Source of the DNA: Doryteuthis pealeii
Taxonomy: Eukaryota > Mollusca > Cephalopoda > Myopsida > Loliginidae
Length of the DNA: 64,000 bases
Reading direction: 5' to 3'
Assembly (NCBI GenBank): GCA_023376005.1
Contig: CM042152.1
Span: forward strand, 70,052,345-70,116,344
Shown piece after piece: positions 53,842-63,726 of this stretch. A model generated the notes under the pieces. It ran no database searches, had not been told where the DNA came from, and worked only from the letters and a program-made list of their open reading frames with translations. Numbering within the stretch: the first letter of the stretch is position 1; the number at the start of each line of letters is the position of its first letter. The translations under genes were made by a program, and so were the position numbers.

Positions 53842-54080
53842 GGCCAGGTTAGCTCAATTGGTAGAGCATTCGGCTAAAAAACCACAAGGTTCCTAGTTTG
53901 ATACTAGCCCTCGCCAACTCAGCTTATGAGTAGCACAGGGATCGGTGTGGTAAAGGAAGAAGCTGATGGTAGGTGTGGCGCTCCACCTCAGGCGCAATAA
54001 CAATCTCCTTTGTCTAGTGCTTGTGAAAAGCGCTGATTGGCTGATACCGACTTTAGGCCATCTCAACGACTTTATTTTAT
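53842..54080 (+). repeat. SINE-A
   Basis: GGCCAGGTTAGCTCAATTGG head, TTTGATACTAGC B box, body to TTTAGGCCATCTCAACGACT and TTTATTTTAT tail, then (TA)n. Confidence 0.9.
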
Positions 54081-54133
54081 ATTTAATGTATATATATATA
54101 TATTTAATGTATATATATATATATATATATATA

Positions 54134-54258
54134 TACACCAGGTGCAGCAGAAATACCTCCCATATTTTAAACTATCACCTGTGAGGTGCAACTGAATATT
54201 GGATGTTACACTTATGGGGCATGCAGCAAGGATCAATTTGCTATCCATTAGTAATGGT
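54134..54258 (+). repeat. 123-bp repeat, copy 1
   Basis: CACCAGGTGCAGCAGAAATA ... TGCTATCCATTAGTAATGG; nearly identical to 54735-54860. The two copies bracket the tRNA-hammerhead element, each preceded by (TA)n. Confidence 0.9.
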
Positions 54259-54412
54259 CTGCATGTGTATATATATATAAATCTTATTCACTTCGCCGAA
54301 GAGCATGAGCCTGGTTTGTTGTTATTATTCTCTCAATGTCCCCTTACCTATTATGGTAGAGGCGTGTAAGTATCATTTGACAAGGTTGATTTCACAGGGA
54401 TTGTTAGCTGTG

Positions 54413-54485
54413 TACTGTGGCCAAGGCGATATGGTGTTTGACTATGCCTGCTGAGGTCACGGTTTCGATTTCTGTCGGAGGGAAG
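54413..54485 (+). repeat. tRNA-like promoter head
   Basis: ACTGTGGCCAAGGCGATATG resembles the A-box region of Leu/Ser tRNAs and GAGGTCACGGTTTCGATTTC holds a B box (GGTTTCGATTTC). It ends about 10 bases before stem I of the hammerhead. Confidence 0.6.
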
Positions 54486-54495
54486 TCGTTAGTAT

Positions 54496-54541
54496 ATATC
54501 ACTGATGAGACTTAATAAAGTCGAAACGGTCTGTACGATAT
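54496..54541 (+). ncRNA. type I hammerhead ribozyme
   Basis: ATATC, A, CTGATGA, stem II GACTT AATA AAGTC (five pairs), GAA, stem III AC GGTCT GT, A17, C, GATAT. Stem I ATATC/GATAT is five pairs after an A-C mismatch at the first position. All core residues are conserved; predicted cleavage after GUA. Confidence 0.7.
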
Positions 54542-54734
54542 TCTACACACTGAGCGATCCTTTGCCGGGATTACACTTGTCAAGTTCATTTTCTATAAGA
54601 AAAAGTATCGAATTTTATGCGATACATGCATTGTAATTGCCTTCAAGTAAAAATATAATATATACTTTATTTCAACAATGCGTCTAAAAAAACAAACATC
54701 CAAAAATCTTATATATATATATATATATATATAT

Positions 54735-54860
54735 ACACCATGTGCAGCAGAAATACCTCCCATATTTTAAACTATCACCTGTGAGGTGCAACTGAATATT
54801 GGATGTTGCACTTATGGGGCATGCAGCAAGGATCAATTTGCTATCCATTAGTAATGGATC
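54735..54860 (+). repeat. 123-bp repeat, copy 2
   Basis: Second copy of 54134-54258, differing by a few bases. Confidence 0.9.
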
Positions 54861-54867
54861 TGCATGT

Positions 54868-55105
54868 AATGGTGAAGTAACCCCTCATTGCCATTACTCC
54901 CAGGTTCACTCTGACACGAAGTGTAATATCTGTTAGGGTACCATCTATAGGCTAAATAGAAAAGAATTAGTTTTTTTGTTTTTTTAAATTGCGTTTAAAC
55001 AAAATTTGAATACCCATCAAGAATGAATAAAACAAAATGTCTCCCAGCATAAAATAACCCAACAAGGTTTGATATGCTGTAAAGTCCATGCAACCAACCA
55101 ACCAA
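54868..55105 (+). repeat. family C, 3' half
   Basis: CCATTACTCCCAGGTTCACT, CATCAAGAATGAATAAAACA, GGTTTGATATGCTGTAAAG then CAAC repeats. Confidence 0.85.
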
Positions 55106-55284
55106 CCACATAGGTGATAGTTTAAAATGTAAGAGATATTTCTGTCTTTGTTAATGATTTATTTCCTCAAGACAAATTTTGTTTTTATATCTACCATGTT
55201 TATCAATTGAGCTAAGTAATCAAAATTTTCATTTCTTGTTTGTTATTGTTTGGTCCAGCATTTTGGTCTTTTGAATTTTACAAT
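55106..55284. other. unassigned spacer
   Basis: 55105-55145 is an inverted piece of the 123-bp repeat; the rest is unrecognised. Confidence 0.45.
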
Positions 55285-55775
55285 TTCATTATTTCTCTGA
55301 ATTTTTTAGAGATAAGGTTTGATTATTTGGATTATTTGGATTATTGTCCTCATCTTTATTGTTAGCTGCACAATGTTTCGGCTGATGTGCCTTCCAGCCT
55401 TCTTCAGATATTTCTTGTCGGACTCAGGAACCTTCTCAAAGTCGGCAACCCCCTCCTCGAACTTGGGAACCTTTTCTTTGAAATTGGCAACCTTCTTATC
55501 GTAATCAGGAGCCTTCACTAAACTTCGAACTTAACCCTTTATTCAATCCATATGGGTAGACTGTTTTCATTCTGTTAACCATGACTGGGTACAAGTGTTA
55601 AGTTGTGTTAATTATTCTATGTTAGTGTCGCCCTTGACCAGGATTGAACCTGCAGCCTAGAGATAACTGTTACTTAGAACTGTATTAACTGAAGAAGTCT
55701 GTTGGGCACATCAGCCAGAACATGTGCAGATAACAATAAAGATGAAGACAATCGTCTGAATAATCCAAATAGCAT
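55285..55775. mobile_element. E element with tRNA-like head
   Basis: Arm 55315-55410 with hammerhead core on minus and arm 55685-55765 with the decayed core on plus. At 55610-55690 the minus strand reads GGCTGCAGGTTCAATCCTGG, the same tRNA-like head as in the 32 kb copy. Confidence 0.8.
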
Positions 55776-56026
55776 CATTTCTTTAGTTTTCATTTTTATT
55801 TTTTGTGTTGAATTTAGTCGTCCTTCTCATGAAATGCTCATCACTTGCATTGTCTTTGTAAACAGAGAAAACAGTTAAATGTTTTATTTATTCTCTCGAA
55901 AAATCAATTATGAAATAGAAATTGTAAGTCTGAATTCTTCAGATGAGGCTTGATGTGTATAATTTTGATTTTTAGGACTGTTGTTCTATGTCCGATCCTA
56001 TTCATGGAAAAGCGGTTGGGTAAATA
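55776..56026. other. unassigned spacer
   Basis: Nothing recognised. Confidence 0.45.
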
Positions 56027-56447
56027 CCTAAGGGTAATTCCATGTCAAATCATCCAGGCCATGTCACCCACCCCCTTCAATTTTTCTGAAATTTTGTCCA
56101 GTATGGATTATGTTTAAGTTAGACATTTGAGCTTCCAATTCCAAAAATTGGTGGAGTTATGTCAATCTTTAACTCTCCAAATTTGTGGGGTTCGAAAAAT
56201 GGTGACTTTTTGTAATCTATTTTTGTCTGTAAAATGAGTTCTAAAGCTTTCCTACTCCTAAAAATTTGTTTATAAAAGCATTTTTTTTTTTTCAAGGAAT
56301 CCAGAAATGCTATCAAAAAAGTCTTAAAGTTAACCAATTTTAAGTTGTTGAATATAGTTGATATGGAAAAATTTTCAGAAAAATTGAAGCGTGTTGGTGA
56401 CAATTTTACTTTTTTCTGGATGATTTGACATGGAATTACCCCTAAGG
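56027..56447. mobile_element. MITE with 30-bp terminal inverted repeats
   Basis: GGGTAATTCCATGTCAAATC + ATCCAG at the left and the exact complement at 56418-56441. The interior has no conserved frame. I could not define a target duplication or a superfamily. Confidence 0.75.
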
Positions 56448-56524
56448 CAATCCCATCATGGTGTAATGGATAACAAGCTAGTCTCACAGAACTATTATTA
56501 CTCAAAAGTGACTTCAATCCTTTC

Positions 56525-56576
<52 letters not shown>

Positions 56577-56941
56577 GAGGACCTCCCAGAGTCAATGAAC
56601 GATAGAGATGGTTGGCATAGATTGTCATGGATATCCGCACTGCTGGCGCGGCATGATGATTGATATATATATATATATATATACATACATACATACATAC
56701 TTACACACAGTTGTACCCTGACTTAAAAGCATATCTTTTAGCTCTCAAAGCAAAAAAATGACAGAGTGACAGTTTGTAACACAGAAAACTTGTAAGCATA
56801 AAAAAATAGGGTAATTTTTTTGTTAGGGCTGGAATGGATTAATGGCATTTCAGTTTATTTCAATGGGGAAAATTGATTTGATAGATGAGGAAATTGAGTT
56901 ACGAGTAGAATGAATTAATCTTCCAAGTAAGGTACTACTAT
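56448..56941. repeat. tRNA-like SINE head, (TA)n and spacer
   Basis: 56450-56520 matches the 38.3 kb head (CATGGTGTAATGGATAACAA, GCTAGTCTCACAG). (TA)n at 56526-56572 and 56661-56683; the rest unrecognised. Confidence 0.6.
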
Positions 56942-57041
56942 ATATATATATATATATATAGATAAATAATATGGTTTGCATATTTATAAGCAACAAGTGC
57001 TCAATATCATGTGTATACCTAAGTTAGGGTAGCATAGTGGT

Positions 57042-57181
57042 AAGGGGGTAAATAGTAGGGCAGACTGGGCTCTTTAACCTTTGTTAGGCAACCAGTCTAG
57101 AGAAGTCTAAATTCAAACCTGTTAAATTCCACTTAAGAAATTGACCATGTGTAACATCCTACTCATGTGGAGGGGTTAGGG
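57042..57181 (+). repeat. SINE-B, 3' half
   Basis: GGTAAATAGTAGGGCAGACT to CTCATGTGGAGGGGTTAGG. (CA)n(TA)n follows at 57183-57262. Confidence 0.9.
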
Positions 57182-57209
57182 AACACACAGACACACACAC
57201 ACACACATG

Positions 57210-57267
<58 letters not shown>

Positions 57268-57368
57268 AAAACATCTGCCTAATACGGTGTTTGACTTGAA
57301 AACAACTCTTACTTTATCAATCATGAAGAACTCTCATTGTGCAATGGTTAGCACACTTGGAATGTGTT

Positions 57369-57562
57369 GATTGGTTGTTTCGTTTTATGGGATATTAACC
57401 CTTTGCGAGCCATTTAATACTGAATCAAGTCATTTCGATAAACAAAGGACTCAGTTTGCTTACAGAAACTGCAGTTGCTTATGTGTTCACCTAATTAAGT
57501 ATAGAATAGGCTCATGGCTACTTAACTTTGGTGATCTAGTGGGAACTGGTGCTTTCAGCATG
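57369..57562 (-). repeat. 5S rRNA-derived SINE, complete
   Basis: Minus strand: CACTAGATCACCAAAGTTAA, GTAGCCATGAGCCTATTCTA, TACTTAATTAGGTGAACAC (5S-like), then AGCAAACTGAGTCCTTTG, then AGTATTAAATGGCTCGCAAA ... ATATCCCATAAAACG, a relative of the family C tail. Confidence 0.8.
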
Positions 57563-57705
57563 ACTTGACCGTAATGGGGATATGGTGGACATATCCATTT
57601 GTTGTGTGAAAACCATCTTTTGGTTAATATATATATATATATATATTTATTTATTTGTTGAATTTTTAAATATAATCATTACCCAGGTAGATATATACTT
57701 ATATA

Positions 57706-57870
57706 TATATACTTGGGATAAAAACTTTGGTGGACTAATCCATGGATTCCATCCAAATGTAAAAAAGTTGGCCAGAAAGCTCGAAAAGATCATTAATAAA
57801 ATTGTTAAACAGGAGATGTGTCTTTTGTTTAATTTACATGCATAAATGAAAGAATGCAGCCGAAATACAC
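57706..57870 (+). mobile_element. foldback F, truncated to one arm
   Basis: Begins in (TA)n and then ACTTGGGATAAAAACTTTGG, running to CTTTTGTTTAATTTACATG. Identity to F starts within five bases of the predicted ribozyme cleavage position (GGGATA at 57715). Confidence 0.85.
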
Positions 57871-57974
57871 ACACACACACACATATATGTATATATTTTA
57901 ATTTGTGTAAGTTTTATTTAAGTAGTATTTGTAATCATTAAAGTTATGGATGGGAAGCACTGAAAATTACACAT

Positions 57975-58545
57975 ACACACACATCCTGGGTATGACTTTA
58001 AACTACATCTAATGGTGAAGTTCCAATTGTGAAGCTCTGGGGAGTGTGTAGTATCTCTTTATCACCATTACTGCCTGGTCCACCATGACCCAGAGTGGTA
58101 GTACCTGTTAGGGTCCCATCTATGGGTTAGATAGATCAAAATGAGTTTTTTTTAAACATATTAAAAACAATTGAGTTTTAAAAAATTGATTACCCAACAA
58201 GAATGAATAAAACGAAATGTTAGTATTATCTGCATTATTCGGACTATTGTCCCCATCTTCATTGTTATTTGTACAACGTTTCGGCCGATATACCCTCCGG
58301 CCTTCTTCAGGTATTTCTTGTCGGACTCGGGAACCTTCTCGGACTCGGGAGAAGGTTCCCGAGACCGACAAGAAATACCTGAAGAAGGCGGAGAGTATAT
58401 CGTCCGAAACGTTGTACAAATAACAATGAAGATGGGGACAATAGTCCGAATAATGCAGATAATACTAATCTTCAAGCCTCATCTCAAACATTCAGAGAAA
58501 TAAAACAAAATGTCTTCAGCATCAAATAACTCAAGAGTTAACATG
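57975..58545 (+). repeat. family C, interrupted by E
   Basis: 57975-58220 and 58499-58545 are continuous in other copies (TCAAGAATGAATAAAACAAAATGTCTTCAGCAT region). The gap is the E element. Confidence 0.9.
58206..58513. mobile_element. E element, compact, 15-bp target duplication
   Basis: AATAAAACGAAATGT (58206-58220) and AATAAAACAAAATGT (58499-58513). Inner arms 58222-58347 and 58350-58478 are almost perfectly complementary, with a GAGAAGG apex. Hammerhead core CTGAAGAAGG...GAAACGTTG lies on minus (58276-58316) and plus (58378-58418). The tRNA-like head is absent. Confidence 0.9.
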
Positions 58546-58577
58546 CTATAATTCTTAACTTCCTATACCACCTCATT

Positions 58578-59090
58578 CCACCCACCGCCCTGTCGGCTGG
58601 GGCGTTAGAATGAACCGACTGCACCTCTGCAGAGGGGTAAGACTCCCCAATGGGGCCACCTGTTGGCCGTGGGTGGCAACCCGTGATGCTTAAGGATAGA
58701 GCCCAGGTGGATGAGCAGTTCATGACATGCAATACTCTACTGATCAATCGACTGGTCACATCAAGCCCTAGCACCTCATGATTTTCCCAACCCTAATGGC
58801 AAGTAGGCGGTGCTGGTCTACATGTCCTGGGAATGACGTTAAACTCTATCTGATGTGAGGTTCCAGTTTTGAGGTTTGGGGAATGTGGAGCACCCTTCAT
58901 CACCATTGCTCCCTGGTCCACTGTGACCCGAGTGGTAGTACCTGTTAGGGTCCCATCTATGGGTTAAATAGAAAAATGTATTTATAAAAAAATTGTATTA
59001 TCCATTAAGAATTGATATATTTCAAAACTTTATTGGCATTAAATGACCCACTGAGGTTGATATGCCGTAAAACAAAACAAATCAAACATG
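58578..59090 (+). repeat. family C, full length
   Basis: CACCGCCCTGTCGGCTGGGG head, through AGGGGTAAGACTCCCCAATG, to ATGACCCACTGAGGTTGATA and GCCGTAAAACAAAAC. Confidence 0.9.
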
Positions 59091-59409
59091 CATTTTCCTA
59101 ATCCATGCCAAATGATAGCCTTTGTTTCAGTGTAATATAAAACATATTTAGAAGTCTTTGATTTAAGGGAAATAACAGGTAACCTTTTAGCCATTTTTTT
59201 ATAAATGGTTATAGGAATTGGGCTCTGGACTTAGAAAATTCTCAACAGGATGTTAAGAGTTAAAACCCAACCAACACACATACAAGCGCACATGTGTGTA
59301 TGTGGATATGAGTGTGGGTGGGGGGGGTGAATATGAATGGCTTTGTCATGACATAAATAAGTAGATTATAAGAATTAAGTCAGATCACGCAATACAAAAT
59401 TGAAGAACC
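59091..59409. other. unassigned spacer
   Basis: Nothing recognised. Confidence 0.45.
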
Positions 59410-60066
59410 CCATAACTATTGATTGTCTTGAAGATATTTAACACTATTTTCTATTTTATCTTTCTACTTTTTTTTTACTTAACTCTTTCTTCACCTCCCT
59501 TCCAGCTGCATGTCTTTCTTTCTCTTCATCCCTCCCTTCCTCTGTTTCTCTGCATTTCCCTCTCCCTTCCTTCTGTATCTCTTTCTTTATTGAAGATATT
59601 TAACACTATTTTCTATTTTATCTATTTGTTTTTTCTGTTTTTTTTCTGTTTTTTTTTCTTTATTCAGACAAACAAGAATTTAAAAAATGATTTTGTTTAG
59701 TGCTTGTCTCAAATTTATTTATCTTCCGATTATTTTTTTCACTTTTTTTTTTTTTTTTTTTTTGTTGTTGTTTTAAACTTTTAACATATTGGAAAAGAAA
59801 AAAAAAAAAGATAATTTAAAAAATCAATTATCATTTTTTTTTTTTTTTAAACGTTGCAGCAATATTTTTACCCCTTTTTCTTTCCATATATTTTGCTCTT
59901 TTTTCCAAGTTTTATTTTTTAATTTTTTAAAATTATTTTTGTCTACTTCTGTTGCCATTTTCTTTTTCCTTCTTAAAATACCCATTTTTTTCCCCTCGTT
60001 ACTAATCTTTATCACCCCGCCCAATTTTCTTCTGCATATCTTTCTTTCTCTTCAATCCCCCCTCCC

Positions 60067-60108
<42 letters not shown>

Positions 60109-60995
60109 GAATTTATTTGCTCTTTCTTTATTCCTTCTTATTCCTCTTCCTTTCTACTTTTTTTACTTAACTCTTTCTTCACCCCTCTTCCAGCTGCATG
60201 TCTTTCTTTCTCTTCATCCCCCCTTACTTCATTTCTTTGCATTTCCCTCCCTTCTATATTTCTTTCTTTTTCTTAATTTGTCCCCTTTCTAATGCATATC
60301 TTTCTTTCTCTCTTTCTATGCATTTCCCTCCTCTTCATTCCCCACTTTTTCCCGCTTTCTTTCTCTACATTTCCTCACCCTTCCTTCTGTATTTCTCTCT
60401 TTCTCTTCATTTGCCCCCTTCCTTTTGCATATCTTTCTTTCTCTCTTTCTCTTCATTTGCCCCTTCCTTTTGCATATCTTTGCCCCCTTCCTTTTGCATA
60501 TCTTTCTTTCTCTCTTTCTCTTCATTTCCTTCCTTTCTCTCTTTTTCTTTCATATCTTTCTTTCTCTCTTTTCTTCATATCTTTCTTCTCTCTTTTTCTT
60601 CATATCTTTCTCTCTCTCTTTTTCTTCATTTCCTTCTCCCTTCCTTCTGCATTTCTTTCTTTCTCTCTCTCTTTCTCAGCATTTCTTTTAATGCTTCCCA
60701 GTGTCATCTTTCTAGTATTTTCTTCCTCTTTCTTTCCCTTACTCCCACCAAAAATATCTCATCTTTCTTTTCTTTCTTTCTTTCTTTTTGTAATCAATTC
60801 ACATTTTCTTAGCTTGTACTTTTTATTCCTTTTTACTATCTTTCTCTCCCCACCCCCTCTCTCTTCCACCTCCCTCTCTCTTTCCACCTCCCTCTCCCTC
60901 TACTTCCCTCCCCCTCTCTACCCCTCCTCCCTCTCTCTCCACCCCCTCACTCTCTCCACTCCTCCTTGTCCCTCAAGACAAGTGATTAATCTTTG
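59410..60995 (+). repeat. 1.6 kb T/C-rich tract
   Basis: TTTCTTTCTC, TTCCTTTT and TCTCTC units with poly-T. A loose 30-base unit CATATCTTTCTTTCTCTC + TTTTTCTT repeats around 60290-60620. Long Phe/Leu/Ser frames here are compositional. Confidence 0.95.
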
Positions 60996-61438
60996 ATTTT
61001 CACTGATGCAACATTTTTGCCATTTCTCCATTCACTCCCACCACTTCCAGATGTCCACCTTCTTGGCCACCCTCCCCCAAGCTTTCTCCTAGTCTGACTG
61101 CCCACCCTAATAACTCTGTGCATGCAATTTGCTTGACATGACAAATACCTTTGATTATTTCACTAATAACAGTTGTAATGTAATCCACAATGTGTCTTTA
61201 AAGATTACTATTTGTTAGCTGTCCTGTTGTTCGAGACACTCTGCCACTCTCGTTTGATACCAATTAACAACCTTTCCCCTTTCCTTTTAGATAACAATTC
61301 CTATTCTTATTCTTCTTATTATTATTATGAGTTTTTTTACTCCTGCCTAAGTTGGTGGTTCACTGGAGGCTGCTGAGTGACAGCAAGTGTCCACAGGTCT
61401 CCAGGACTCTTCTGGTATTCTAGCTTATATTAACAGAG
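60996..61438. other. unassigned spacer
   Basis: Nothing recognised except (TTA)n at 61310-61330. Confidence 0.45.
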
Positions 61439-62140
61439 CTATTGTTTGGATGGTCTCGATTCTTCCTCAATTTCTAATTCCTTCAGACTCTTTTCCAGAC
61501 CCACAGTTTTTTTCAGCTCTCTAGCCAGGTCTAAGTATTTGTCTATCTTTTCATTTTCTTTCACCTTCACTCTGTGATCCACCGGGACAGCAAAATCCAT
61601 GAGATGACAAGTTATCTTCTCATTGTTAATTAACAGTAGGTTTAGTCTCCTAACAGGGGTTAGGTGATCTGTCTGTATCTCAAAGACGCAAAGGATTTTC
61701 TGCATCTCATTCTCTTGGACAGATTCCAGTTTGTGCATATAACATTTAGTAGCATAGTGAAAATTGAATTTCTTGCATAATTTCCAGTGGGTCACCTTTC
61801 CCACCCAGTCATGCCTAGTCTTGTACTCTCTTTGTGCTAGTTTGTTGTATTCACTAATAATATGATTAACCGTTTAGTCTTTGTCTCCACATATTCTACA
61901 CTTGCTATTCTGTTGCGTCTTATCTATTTTTGATTTGATATAGTTTATTCTTATGGCATTGTTTTTGCTGCAATTATGAGAGGTTCAGTTTCTCTCTTCA
62001 GGTTTCCTTTTCTTAGCCAAGTTTTTGTCATCATCTTCCTCATGGCATGCCAATAGCACATGTTCTCTTGACTCTCTCTTGCTATCAGTACTATCAGTCA
62101 TTGCTCTTAGCAAGTCCTTTATTATCCATGGTCTTTTATT
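61439..62140 (-). pseudogene. non-LTR retrotransposon C-terminal relic (CCHC + endonuclease-like)
   Basis: Minus strand, reading from 62140 down: KRESREHVLLACHEEDD-, NAIRINYIKSKIDKTQQNSK-CRICGDKD, then after frame breaks GKVTHWKLCKKFNFHYATKC, YMHKLESVQENEMQKILCVF, EIQTDHLTPVRRLNLLLINN, CHLMDFAVPVDHRVKVKENE, KIDKYLDLARELKK. The CRxCG knuckle followed by a (R)PD/D type block is the layout of non-LTR elements with a C-terminal restriction-like endonuclease. The catalytic RPD is changed here (RRLN), and frameshifts make it dead. Confidence 0.8.
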
Positions 62141-62157
62141 TGGGTTTTTGAGGGTTT

Positions 62158-62207
<50 letters not shown>

Positions 62208-62271
62208 CTTCCGTCTACTAAAGAAAATGTCATAGTGTCCACTTTTTCTTGTTTTTGTTTTTATATATAAT
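62141..62271. repeat. (TA)n and spacer
   Basis: (TA)n at 62163-62199. Confidence 0.8.
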
Positions 62272-62530
62272 CGGCCAGGTTAGCTCAGTCAGTAGAGCGT
62301 TCGGCTAGAAACCACAAGGTTCCTAGTTCGATACCGGTCCTCACCAACTCAGCGTATGAGTAGCACAGGGATCTGTGTAGTAAAGTAAGGAACTGATGGT
62401 AGGTGTGACGCTCCACCTCAGATGCTAAAACAATCTCCTTGGTCTAGCGCTATTGAAAAGGGGATAGACTCCCTCGCTGACTGGCTGATACCGACTTTAG
62501 GCCGCCCCGTCGACTTTACTTACTTACTTA
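62272..62530 (+). repeat. SINE-A, best-preserved copy
   Basis: CGGCCAGGTTAGCTCAGTCA, GTTCGATACCGG B box, CCAACTCAGCGTATGAGTAG, ATCTCCTTGGTCTAGCGCTA, GACTGGCTGATACCGACTTT, AGGCCGCCCCGTCGACTTTA then (CTTA)n tail. Confidence 0.95.
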
Positions 62531-62536
62531 TATATA

Positions 62537-62605
62537 TAATATCACCCGAAACATTGTACAGATAATAATAAAGATGAGGACAATAGTCCAAATAATACAA
62601 ATTAG
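62537..62605 (+). repeat. E element fragment
   Basis: CACCCGAAACATTGTACAGA ... GATGAGGACAATAGTCCAAA: the 3' half of the ribozyme core and the arm end. Confidence 0.8.
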
Positions 62606-62794
62606 TAATAGGCTTTAGCCTGCCATGCTGGCACCTGACATGTTAGTGGGATTGAATTTAAAGTTGTCTTTCTCTTAGCAGAAACTAGTATATCTTGCTT
62701 ACCTTTCTTGAATGGTTTGCAAAATTTACCCTAATACCAGCATATATGCCTACACTACCATAACTTATATATATATATATATATACACACACAC
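62606..62794. other. unassigned spacer with (TA)n
   Basis: (TA)n(CA)n at 62765-62795. Confidence 0.5.
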
Positions 62795-63031
62795 ATAAAT
62801 TTACCAAAACCCTCCTCACGAGCAGGATACAACAGATGGTCAATTTCTTAAGCGGAGTTTAACAGGTTTGAATTCAGAGTTTTCCTTCTCCTAGACTGGT
62901 TACCTAGCCATGGTTAAAGAGCCCAGTCTGTCCTACTATTTACCCATAGTTGAAGGAAGAGTAGTTGGATACATACCTTTCCCAAGGGTATTAGTGCTAT
63001 GTGAGATGCACAGCCTTGTTTAGGATTTGAA

Positions 63032-63032
<1 letters not shown>
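62795..63032 (-). repeat. SINE-B
   Basis: AAATTTACCAAAACCCTCCT tail first, GAGTTTTCCTTCTCCTAGAC, TTGGATACATACCTTTCCCA; the head is replaced by (TA)n at 63031-63056. Confidence 0.9.
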
Positions 63033-63068
<36 letters not shown>

Positions 63069-63132
63069 TGAATAAATTAACAAATAAAAGGTTTAGCTTT
63101 TATTTATTTTATATATATATATATATACAGAT

Positions 63133-63315
63133 ACAAGCTATACTACTCATGTGCTGAGTTGGTGAGGGACAGTATCAAACCTAGAACCTTGTAGTTCCGA
63201 GGCGGACATTCTACCGACTGATCCCTGTGCTACTCATACGCTGAGTTGGCGAGGGCCGGTATCAAACCAGGAACCATGAGGTTCCCAGCCGAACATTCTA
63301 CCGACTAAACTGGAC

Positions 63316-63317
<2 letters not shown>
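63133..63317 (-). repeat. two SINE-A heads in tandem
   Basis: 63133-63218 and 63219-63317 each contain a CTACTCAT(G/A)(T/C)GCTGAGTT block and a head ending ATTCTACCGACT. Together with 63355-63520 on the other strand they form an inverted pair around (TA)n at 63319-63354. Confidence 0.8.
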
Positions 63318-63354
<37 letters not shown>

Positions 63355-63358
<4 letters not shown>

Positions 63359-63520
63359 GCCAACTCAGCGCATGAGTAGCACATGCTGGATTTGTGCAGT
63401 AAAGTGGGGAGCTGATGGTAGATATTGCACTCCACCTCAAACACAAAAGTAATCTCCATGGTCTTGTGCTAATGAAAGATAGACTCCCTCGCTATCCCGC
63501 TGATACCAACAATAGGCTTA
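63355..63520 (+). repeat. SINE-A body without head
   Basis: GCCAACTCAGCGCATGAGTA, GAGCTGATGGTAGATATTGC, AGACTCCCTCGCTATCCCGC, TGATACCAACAATAGG. Confidence 0.85.
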
Positions 63521-63581
63521 GTGACTGTCAGTTTCTTGTGGTCTGATGAAACTGACAGTCACCAAGTGGTGATGACTCTAA

Positions 63582-63635
<54 letters not shown>

Positions 63636-63726
63636 GTTCAACTGCCACTCACTGTAGTAGCATTAGTAGTTAATCCAATATATTTCATAAAATATAGAGC
63701 ATTAAAAATTGTAGAAAAGGTTTTTC
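63521..63726. repeat. short hairpin and (TA)n
   Basis: GTGACTGTCAGTTTC / GAAACTGACAGTCAC hairpin at 63519-63560, (TA)n at 63583-63633. Confidence 0.85.

Larger units (their letters stand above)
54290..54720 (+). mobile_element. tRNA-hammerhead element
   Basis: From CTTCGCCGAAGAGCATGAGC through a tRNA-like head (54413-54485) and the ribozyme to GCATTGTAATTGCCTTCAAG and (TA)n. The terminal motif is shared with foldbacks at 19.5, 44.1/44.4 and 48.9/49.2 kb. Confidence 0.75.

Noticed and set aside
60198..60996. Phe/Leu/Ser-rich frames of over 200 codons
   Set aside because: Low-complexity CTTT tract, no start context, no conserved domain.
62272..62345. Functional tRNA gene
   Set aside because: The tRNA-like head is followed by the conserved SINE-A body in eight or more copies and the acceptor stem does not pair.
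63519..63560. CTGATGA in a hairpin next to SINE-A
   Set aside because: The CTGATGA lies in the loop of a perfect GACTGTCAGTTTC hairpin with no GAAA core downstream in the right position.
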